Positions 1 to 6,500 of a DNA stretch of 7,114 nucleotides are shown piece after piece. The position numbers and the translations under genes were made by a program. The notes beneath the pieces were generated by a model, which did no database searches, was not told the DNA's origin, and saw only the letters and a list, made by a program, of their open reading frames with translations. Source of the DNA: an uncultured Collinsella sp. (GTDB lineage Bacteria; Actinomycetota; Coriobacteriia; Coriobacteriales; Coriobacteriaceae). Numbering within the stretch: position 1 is the stretch's first letter; each line of letters starts with the position of its first letter. The stretch lies in NCBI GenBank assembly GCA_902489225.1, contig CABTZA010000093.1, forward strand, positions 1 through 7,114, in the 5' to 3' direction.

Positions 1-1425
1 CCTCCGATTCGTCATTGGGTAATCGACGAGGCCCATTCTATCGAGCGCGAGGCGCGCCGTCAGTGGGCGCGCGTGGTGTCGGCGGACGAATCACGCGTTC
101 TGTTTGAGCGCCTGGGTGGCTCGAGCACCGGTGCGCTAAGCCAGGTTTCCCGTGATTTGGCAACCTCCGAGGGCTCTACGCTCTATCTGGGCCTTACTGC
201 CAAGGCGACGTCGACGGTTGCGCGCGCGAGCATGGCAATCGCCGACGTGTTCGATGGCGTTCGCGAGCTCGGCCGCCGTGCCCGTGGGGGTTATGACAAT
301 GCCAATCTATGGATTGGCCCCGAACTGCGCGAATCTGACGACTGGCATGATTTCTTACAGTCGGCCTACGCTGCCATCGACGCGTTGGAACAGGCTGACA
401 AGAGCGTCGACGCGCTGGTGCAAGCCGTCGCCGCCGACAAGCCCGAGGTTGTTGTCGACCTGGGCGATACCTCGCGCCGCCTGCACGAGCTGGTCGAGAA
501 CCTCAAACTCATCATCGACGGCACCGATGAACACTACGTGTATTCGCTGCAGGTCAATCGCAGGTTGCGTGCCGGCGGAGAGTCAATGACCGCAGAGCGC
601 ATCGACATTGGCGAGGCCTTGGCAACCGAGTGGCTGCCCGAGGTTCACACGGCTATCTTTGCCTCGGCGACCATGACGGTGTCCAAAAGCTTTGAACACT
701 TTAACCACGCGGTCGGCCTCGATCGCATCGGTGCTTCAACATCCTCATCGCTGCACTTGGACTCGAGCTACGACTTCGATTCGAACATGGCTGTAGTCGT
801 TGCGGGCGATATACCCGATCCGCGCGATCGTGAGAGCTATCTTACGGCGCTCGAGCGCGTGCTGGTCGACGCCCATCTTGCCATGGGCGGATCGGTGCTC
901 ACGCTGTTCACCAATCGGCGCGACATGGAAGACCTGTACACCCGCGTTGAGCCCAAGATGGCCCGTGCGGGTCTGGAACTCAACTGCCAGCAGCGCAACT
1001 CATCTCCTCGTCGCCTGCGCGACCGGTTTATCAACGAGCCGACCTCGTCGCTTTTTGCGCTTAAGGCCTTCTGGGAGGGATTCGACGCCAGCGGCGAGAC
1101 GCTGCGCTGCGTCATCATTCCCAAGCTGCCGTTCTCGAGCCCCACGGACCCGCTCTCGTGCGAGCGCAACTTGCGCGAAGACCGCGCTTGGGCGCGCTAT
1201 TCGCTGCCCGAGGCGGTGCTCGAGGTCAAGCAGGCGGCCGGCCGCCTTATCCGCTCGTCGACCGATTACGGCGTGCTGATTCTGGCCGACCCGCGCCTGG
1301 TGACGAAGGGCTACGGAAAGAAGTTCTTAACGTCGCTGCCCACGAGCTCCTACCAGCGCATCGAATCGGCGCAGATCGGGCACTATCTGCAACTGTGGCG
1401 CGCACGCCACGAGCGGCGGCGCTAA
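1..1425 (+). CDS. dinG: DinG/Rad3-family ATP-dependent DNA helicase, C-terminal part (5' end outside window)
   Basis: The frame is open from base 1 to a TAA at 1423-1425, so the gene starts upstream and 474 residues are visible. Helicase superfamily 2 (XPD/Rad3/DinG) motifs appear in order. Walker B VIDEAH is at residues 7-12. Motif III-like ASATM is at 221-225, and the strand LTLFTN at 300-305. FWEGFD is at 357-362, and motif VI QAAGRLIRS at 411-419 carries the arginine-finger region. The roughly 200 residues between the DEAH box and ASATM fit the arch domain. Walker A, and the iron-sulfur cysteines found in many DinG proteins, would lie upstream and cannot be judged. The family unwinds DNA with 5'-3' polarity, driven by ATP, and acts in repair and R-loop or replication-conflict resolution in the cytoplasm. 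A fused N-terminal exonuclease, as in some Gram-positive DinG proteins, is possible but unseen. It is convergent with, and overlaps by 4 bases, the WYL operon. Family sure; exact orthology less so. Confidence 0.5.
   Translation, partial: PPIRHWVIDEAHSIEREARRQWARVVSADESRVLFERLGGSSTGALSQVSRDLATSEGSTLYLGLTAKATSTVARASMAIADVFDGVRELGRRARGGYDNANLWIGPELRESDDWHDFLQSAYAAIDALEQADKSVDALVQAVAADKPEVVVDLGDTSRRLHELVENLKLIIDGTDEHYVYSLQVNRRLRAGGESMTAERIDIGEALATEWLPEVHTAIFASATMTVSKSFEHFNHAVGLDRIGASTSSSLHLDSSYDFDSNMAVVVAGDIPDPRDRESYLTALERVLVDAHLAMGGSVLTLFTNRRDMEDLYTRVEPKMARAGLELNCQQRNSSPRRLRDRFINEPTSSLFALKAFWEGFDASGETLRCVIIPKLPFSSPTDPLSCERNLREDRAWARYSLPEAVLEVKQAAGRLIRSSTDYGVLILADPRLVTKGYGKKFLTSLPTSSYQRIESAQIGHYLQLWRARHERRR
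1422..1425. other. Overlapping convergent stop codons (CTAA)
   Basis: The four bases CTAA hold both stop codons. TAA at 1423-1425 ends the helicase on the plus strand, and TAG (reverse complement of CTA, 1422-1424) ends the second WYL gene on the minus strand. There is no intergenic space, and I see no hairpin with a T-tract for either direction here. Each transcript therefore probably runs into the other gene in antisense, unless termination is Rho-dependent. Confidence 0.5.
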
Positions 1426-2339
1426 AGCGGACAGACGAGGGTTTTTGCCATATCGCACAGACGCTTTGACAGGGCGGGGTCATCCAAGATGCGGATGGCT
1501 CCGCCCGCTGCGATTATCTGGCTCAGTAGCCAACGCTCGGAGCCGTAATGCACGGTTACCGTTGCCGTGTCTGTCCCGCTGCGCTCGATTAGGGTGATGC
1601 CGGCCCAGTCCAGATGCTCCGCCATATCGAATGGCATCAGGAGCTTTGCGCTATGCTGCGTCCGGGCAAGGGAATCGTGGAGGGATGCGACGTCCGGTGC
1701 GTGAGACACGACGGAGTCTTCCGTCAAGGTGAGTCCCTCGATTTTATCCATGCGATAGGTGCGCTGCTCATCGACTGCGATGTCCCAGGCAATCAAGTAT
1801 GTTTGGTCGCCGTTTGCCGTAATGCGCAAGGGGTCGACCAGACGCTCGCGTGGCCGTGCATCGTCCATCGAGCGATACGAGATGCGGCAGCGAACGCCGT
1901 CCTGAATGGCGCAGCTCAGCTGCTGCCAGTGCGACCCGTGGTTGACGGTGTCAAAGACGCGCTGGTTATAGCCGAGCTCTTCGGGTAGAAGAGCATGCCG
2001 AATCCGGGCTGCCGTCTGCGGCTCGATCCCCAACGATTCAAGTTCGTGGTTGAGCACAGCGCCCTCGGCGGCACTCAGGCGCAACGGTAGAACACGCCCG
2101 GCGTCGCCGGTGAGGGCCACACGCTCGCCGCGGCATTCGCAGATGATGCGCGCGCCCGATTCTCGGTCCGCGAGCGTCGAGACGATCTCGAGAATCTCGT
2201 CGAGCGACACCCCTGTGATGTCAAAGCGGCTGCAAATCTCGGCTCGTGTCATGCCGCTCTCGCCGGCGGCGTAGAGGGCCTCCATAATGTCGATGGCGCG
2301 CGAGAGTCTCTGCTCGCTGGTGAGTTTACGCACGGGCAT
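1422..2339 (-). CDS. WYL-domain transcriptional regulator, PafC-like (second gene of pair)
   Basis: 305 residues from ATG 2339. An N-terminal winged-helix region (about 5-75, with the helix pair around TRAEICSRFDITGVSLDEIL) is followed by a linker and a WYL domain at about 148-206. The WYL signature is degenerate, with TYL at 180-182 in place of Trp-Tyr-Leu, but the family's basic patch RTYRMDKI (193-200) is kept. Residues 230-300 fit the C-terminal WCX extension. Length and order match PafC-type proteins, which pair with PafB to activate DNA-damage promoters in mycobacteria. Here this role is inferred. The ATG at 2339 is preferred. An in-frame TTG at 2360 would add seven residues but has only a poor ribosome site, whereas AAAGGACGG lies upstream of the ATG. 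The start lies 14 bases inside the preceding gene, implying translational coupling. It could equally be a WYL repressor with an unrelated ligand. Confidence 0.5.
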   Translation of the reverse strand: MPVRKLTSEQRLSRAIDIMEALYAAGESGMTRAEICSRFDITGVSLDEILEIVSTLADRESGARIICECRGERVALTGDAGRVLPLRLSAAEGAVLNHELESLGIEPQTAARIRHALLPEELGYNQRVFDTVNHGSHWQQLSCAIQDGVRCRISYRSMDDARPRERLVDPLRITANGDQTYLIAWDIAVDEQRTYRMDKIEGLTLTEDSVVSHAPDVASLHDSLARTQHSAKLLMPFDMAEHLDWAGITLIERSGTDTATVTVHYGSERWLLSQIIAAGGAIRILDDPALSKRLCDMAKTLVCPL

Positions 2340-3348
2340 GCTCGTGCACCGTCCTTTCAATGAGGCGGTTCCACGCCTGCTTGAGCGATTTGGGGGCCAC
2401 GGGCCTCATGCCGTCCACGGCGTGGGCCATGCAAAATGAGGCGGCAGCTTCAAGGTCACGCACGTCAACGGTCCAGGTCCATCCCGCATCGGTGTGTGCG
2501 AGCTCACCTCGCCCGCGCGTGAGGCCGTTGATCATATCGATCTGCGTCTGAGGGGCGAACGAGAACGTGGCTGCAACGGGCGGTCGGTCGGCAAAATCGA
2601 ATTCAAAGAACAGATAGTCGTTGAGATTGAAGTCCGCAGGGATGGCGTAGGCCTTCGAAGGACGCCAAGCGCGAACGATACGGTCGCAGCGGAATGTCCT
2701 GATGTCGTCGGTGACATTGTCGAGGCCGCAGAAGTACGCCACGCCCTCGCGTTCGAACATGCCGTAGACGCAGACGGTACGTTCTTTCTGCTCGCCGCGT
2801 CCGTTCTGATATAAAAATCGCAGCGCGCATCGCTCGGCAAAGGCGCTCCATACCGCATCGACGGTGGGAGAGCGGCGGATTGGTGCTTCGTCCACCGTCG
2901 TCCTACCGGTGAGATAGGCAATCTTGGAGCGAATATCGGCAAGCGGTGCGGCAAAAGTGGATGAGCCGGCCGCTAGTGTCTGGTCGATGGCGTTGAGCAG
3001 GATATCGGCGTCGTCTGCGGTGATGAGGCCGCCTGCTGCAAAGGTGTGCTCGCGGTCGATTGTCCACGAGCTTTCCTCGGTCTCCTGCGCACCGGCGGGG
3101 CGAACCTCCTTGATTAAGATGCCACGCTCGAGCAGTTTGTCACGATCGCGCCGAAACTTGCGCTTATCCGAGTCGATGTTGCCGGAGCCATATCCCAGGT
3201 CGGAATCCAAGACGATCTGCTCGGTCGTCAGCGGTTCGGGGGAGCTGTTGAGCACAAAGAAAAGATTGAGGATGCGCTGAGCCGTTTTATCGAAACTGGG
3301 CTCCGAATTCCCCTTTTTAATTGTCGCGGTCGTGTCGCTTGCCGTCAT
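2326..3348 (-). CDS. WYL-domain transcriptional regulator, PafB-like (first gene of pair)
   Basis: 340 residues from an ATG with a good ribosome site. After a short polar tail, residues 18-85 form a winged-helix DNA-binding domain. It includes TAQRILNLFFVLNSSPEPLT and a basic helix, KRKFRRDRDKLLERG, typical of WYL regulators. The WYL domain spans about 170-240. The signature is relaxed to AYF at 204-206, with the conserved DDIRTFRCDRI at 214-224; in characterised WYL proteins this basic face contacts ligand or nucleic acid. Residues 250-335 form the WCX-like C-terminal extension, with WTWTVDVRDLE at 290-300 resembling its core strand. It is first in a two-gene operon and overlaps the start of the next gene by 14 bases, the arrangement seen for PafB-PafC pairs. 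PafBC is a heteromeric, LexA/RecA-independent DNA-damage activator in mycobacteria. The same role here is inferred from architecture and the neighbouring helicase, not shown. No proteasome or pafA gene is visible in this window. Confidence 0.5.
   Translation of the reverse strand: MTASDTTATIKKGNSEPSFDKTAQRILNLFFVLNSSPEPLTTEQIVLDSDLGYGSGNIDSDKRKFRRDRDKLLERGILIKEVRPAGAQETEESSWTIDREHTFAAGGLITADDADILLNAIDQTLAAGSSTFAAPLADIRSKIAYLTGRTTVDEAPIRRSPTVDAVWSAFAERCALRFLYQNGRGEQKERTVCVYGMFEREGVAYFCGLDNVTDDIRTFRCDRIVRAWRPSKAYAIPADFNLNDYLFFEFDFADRPPVAATFSFAPQTQIDMINGLTRGRGELAHTDAGWTWTVDVRDLEAAASFCMAHAVDGMRPVAPKSLKQAWNRLIERTVHEHARA
2349..2357 (-). promoter_or_regulatory. Ribosome binding site for second WYL gene
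   Basis: On the minus strand AAAGGACGG precedes the ATG at 2339 by 9 bases, or 12 bases counted from the GGA core. It sits inside the coding end of the first WYL gene. The spacing is a little long. It still supports the ATG over the upstream TTG at 2360, which would start before this site. Confidence 0.5.
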
Positions 3349-3352
3349 AGAG

Positions 3353-3357
3353 TCCTC
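3353..3357 (-). promoter_or_regulatory. Ribosome binding site for first WYL gene
   Basis: On the minus strand GAGGA lies 4 bases before the ATG at 3348. It is the only well-placed purine-rich site in the region and fixes the start of the regulator. Confidence 0.5.
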
Positions 3358-3407
3358 GCATGAGAAGGTGGTTTGCTGCCATGATTTTAGTCCGATATGG
3401 AGATTAG

Positions 3408-3436
3408 GCTATATCCTTGTCCGCTCGGGGCGTTAA
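3408..3436 (-). promoter_or_regulatory. Candidate promoter of the WYL operon
   Basis: Read on the minus strand, TTAACG (3436-3431) and TATAGC (3413-3408) are separated by exactly 17 bases. Each matches the housekeeping -35 and -10 consensus at four of six positions. Transcription would begin near 3400, leaving a leader of about 50 bases. The element overlaps the plus-strand PafBC-like motif, so a protein bound there could affect both directions. The match is moderate and found by eye. Confidence 0.5.
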
Positions 3437-3439
3437 GAT
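3417..3439 (+). promoter_or_regulatory. PafBC (RecA-NDp)-like promoter motif upstream of the M28-fold gene
   Basis: The plus strand reads TTGTCCGCT, eight bases, then TAAGAT. The mycobacterial PafBC-dependent motif, as I recall it, is TTGTCRGTG-N8-TANNNT. The TTGTC core, the exact 8-base gap and the TANNNT -10 all match, while three positions of the RGTG part differ. It lies 107 bases before the M28-fold start and points towards it, in the region it shares with the PafB/C-like genes. Because the motif is partly degenerate and was found by eye, this is a candidate only. Confidence 0.5.
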
Positions 3440-3472
3440 GGCCCGAATTCGGTCGTTTGCGCTCGCTCGGGG
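3422..3472 (+). repeat. Direct repeat CGCTCGGGG, two copies 42 bases apart
   Basis: Perfect 9-base copies lie at 3422-3430 and 3464-3472. The offset is 42 bases, about four helical turns, which would place both on the same DNA face. The first copy overlaps the PafBC-like motif, three bases before TAAGAT. The second directly abuts TATACT. This is operator-like placement in a divergent control region. A 9-base match in about 200 GC-rich bases is not improbable by chance. Confidence 0.5.
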
Positions 3473-3478
3473 TATACT
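3473..3478 (+). promoter_or_regulatory. -10-like element TATACT
   Basis: TATACT matches the -10 consensus at five of six positions and would give a leader of about 60 bases for the M28-fold gene. No good -35 lies 16-18 bases upstream; the nearest is TTCGGT at 3448-3453, 19 bases away. If used, it probably needs an activator. Further A/T-rich bases (TATATA, 3485-3490) follow. Confidence 0.5.
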
Positions 3479-3537
3479 TTCGACTATATACGGTTCTAAT
3501 GTGCATGCATTGGGCCTATTTGTCGGATTATGGATGT

Positions 3538-3541
3538 GGAG
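3538..3541 (+). promoter_or_regulatory. Ribosome binding site fixing the M28-fold start
   Basis: GGAG lies 5 bases before the ATG at 3547. The frame is open further upstream, to an ATG at 3397. That longer start would translate straight through the promoter region, has no comparable site, and adds residues unlike the family. The start at 3547 is preferred. Confidence 0.5.
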
Positions 3542-3546
3542 CGCAC

Positions 3547-6500
3547 ATGGCGAACACCCAGAACTATATTAACCACCTGATGCAGAACACCGGCATTACG
3601 CCGGCATGCAGCGAAGAAGAGCGCTTGGCTGCCGAAGATATCGCTCAGATCTTCCGCAACCACGGCTTTGACCCCGAGGTTCAGGAGTTCAATGCCCCGG
3701 CGCCCAGTAGGTTGGCATTTGCCGTTACCGGTATTCTTGCGTTTGCCGGCGCCCTGCTGATGGGCATCGGCGGCGGTATCGGCTTGGTCGGCACCTTGCT
3801 GGCCATTGTCGGCGCCGTTCTTTACGTGCTCGAGCGCACGGGCCACCCCGTGGTTTCGCGCCTGGGCAAGACGGGCGTGAGCCAAAATGTCATCGCCTAC
3901 CACAAGGCCTCGGGCCCGCTCGCGTCCCCGCGTAACCGCCCGGTGGTCGTTGTCGCACACTACGACTCTCCCCGTGCTGAGCTGCTCGCCCGCGAGCCTT
4001 ATGCTTCGTATCGTGCGCTCATCGCCAAGCTGTTGCCCGTTGCCACGGTTGCCCCCGCTGCCGTTGCCATCCTGCGTATTCTGCCGCTCCCCGGCGCGCT
4101 CAAGGTTCTGCTGTGGATTGTCGCGATCCTCGCTTCCCTCGTTGCACTCGCCAACGCGGTAAACATCATCTCTAACCGCCACATTCTTCCCTATACGTCT
4201 GGCGCGGTGTGCAACAAGTCTTCTGTCGCCGCTATGCTCGGCGTTATGGACAACGTTGCTCCCTTCCAGGGCGAAAACGAGTTTCCCGACGATGTTCCGT
4301 TCGATACCTATTTTGGGGAGCAGAAGCGTCGTGCCGAGGAAATGGCGCGCGCAGCGGCGGAATATGCCGCGGCCCAGCAGCAAAACGACTACGGCAACAC
4401 CATCGAGTATGAAGAGCCTACCTACGCCGAGGACGAATTCGGTCAGCCGATTGCTCCCGACGCTCAGACCGAGCCCGAACAGGGTGAGGCTTTCGACGAG
4501 CAAATCGAGGGCTTTGAGGGTGCGTCTGCCGACGAGACGCTGATCGGCGCTATCGTGCCTGAGGATCGGAATCAGGCTGCCCAAGCCGAAGAGTTCAATG
4601 ACGAGGTTCCCGCTGCCGAGCCGGCGGAGGAGTCTGCCGAGCCCGAGCCCAAGCTCTATCGCAACGCCGCCGGCAACATCCGCTTTGGTTCGGATGCCAT
4701 CCGTGCGCTCGGAATGCTTCCCGAGTCCTGCACGCTCGATTACGAGGAGGGCGAGGAGCCAACGTTTGAGCCCGAGCCTGCCCCCGTCGTGGCTGCGCCT
4801 GCGCCCGTTGTCGCTGCGGATGATGAGTCTGCCGCGGTTACCGCTGCCGTTGCCGATCCCGAGGCGGTGTCCGCGTTCGATCCCGCGGCAGGACTGGACA
4901 TTTTGGCTCCCGCCGCACCGGCGCAAGACGTTGCGGACGAGTCTGACGACGATTACGTTGAACAACCGAGGCGCGTGTCTTACGAGAGCGATACTGATTT
5001 CTCGGCCGAGATTCCCGCGGCAACGCCGCATGCCGACATTGCATCCGCGTTCTCGTCGATTGGCGCCAGCGCTTCCAACTTCTTTAAGGGTGCGTTTGCA
5101 AAGGGCAAGAAATTTGTCGACGATTTCGAGGAGAAGCGCGCTGCCGCACGCGAGGCTGCCGAGCAGGAGGCTATCGCTCAGCAGCAGGCAGCCGAGGCGG
5201 CACGTGAGCTCGCGGCGCAAGAGTTCGAGCAGAACGAGGCTATGCAGTCCGCGCCCGTCGAAGCCGCCGAAGCTACAACGTCCTTTGAGTCCCAGCAACC
5301 GGCGTCCGCGGATGTTGTTGAAGCGACGACGTCTTTCGAGGCTCAGCAGCACGTCGATAGCACCATGTCGTTTGATGCCGCGCAGTTCGATTCCACGATA
5401 ACGTTTGAAAAACAGGGCACCGCGATTGCCGAGCCCCTTCCTGTTTCCGATGAGCAGGGCGACGCGGCAGACGATGACGAGCCTGTTGATGCTGCCGAAA
5501 TCCAAGATGCCGCCGAGGACGAGCCCGTCGAGGCCAACTCTGACGAAGAGCAATACGCGGCAGCCGAGCAAGATGATTCGACCGAGGTCGAGCAGGAGGA
5601 AGTGCCTGCGGTTTCCGAGACTCCCGAGACGGATGAGTCGAGGCCTTATTCCACGCAGATTTTCACCATGCCGACCCCGAGTGGTTCCGGTGCCACGGTT
5701 GCCAATGTCGCTCCCACCCAGGACGAAACGGTCGATTCCCTTATGGCCCAGATTTCCTCCCAGGCATCGCCGCGCCCGCAGATGAATGTTCCCGATCCGG
5801 CGTCGGCACCGTCGCCTGCACCTTCCTCGTCTCCGCTGGCTTCGGTCCCCGATCCGTCGCTGCCGTCTATGAAGCAGGCAAACGTTGCGTCTCGCACGTC
5901 GCTGTTCGACCTTCCCGACCCCTCCGCACAGGTCAACGATCCCTTTGCTACTGCCCAGGGCCCCGAACCCACATCGGCACCCGTTGCGCCTCCTATGCCC
6001 GTTGCGTCGGGCGCACAGCCGATCGAGACCATTTCGGCTCCCGCCCCGGCGGCACCCAAGTCTCGTAAGCGCGGCCTGGGTGGTCTGTTCGGCCGTAAAA
6101 AGAAAAACGAGCAGGACAGCATGAGTGACTGGCTGGGCGTCGAAGACGATTACGATGCCAAGAAGTCCGGTCGCGGTATCGGTTCGTGGGATAACTTCGA
6201 GGACGATAACGATGGCTGGAAGGGTGGCGCTACGTCTTCCGATGGCGCTTCTTCCGAAGATATGCTCTCGGCTGTCGCCTCTATGGGCGATGATGAGCTG
6301 CTCGGTCACGATATCTGGTTTGTGGCAACGGGCGCCTCGGATTGTGATGGCGCCGGCATGAAGGCCTTCTTGGCTTCGCATCGCGATAAGCTCCGCGGCG
6401 TATTCTTTATCAATCTTGAATCCGTCGGCGCCGGTAGGCTTTCGGTTGTGACGGTCGAGGGCGAACAACAGCTGCTCAAGGGCGATCGCCGCATCATGAA

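Noticed and set aside
73..75. GTG at 73 as the start of the helicase gene
   Set aside because: The frame is open to base 1 and encodes the DEAH box at residues 7-12, upstream of this codon, so the gene is a fragment cut by the window edge.
2340..2360. TTG start at 2360 for the second WYL gene
   Set aside because: TTG is a weak start with a poor upstream ribosome site. AAAGGACGG lies between it and the ATG at 2339, which fits the ATG as the start. Not fully excluded.
3397..3546. A 50-residue N-terminal extension of the M28-fold protein from the ATG at 3397
   Set aside because: It would cover the candidate promoters and repeats, has no ribosome site as good as GGAG at 3538-3541, and its sequence does not resemble the M28 lead-in that begins after the ATG at 3547.
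4598..5401. A 267-codon plus-strand frame inside the M28-fold gene
   Set aside because: It is out of frame with the large gene, rich in Arg/Ser/Pro/Leu as expected of a shadow frame in GC-rich DNA, and has no ribosome site or motif that supports it.
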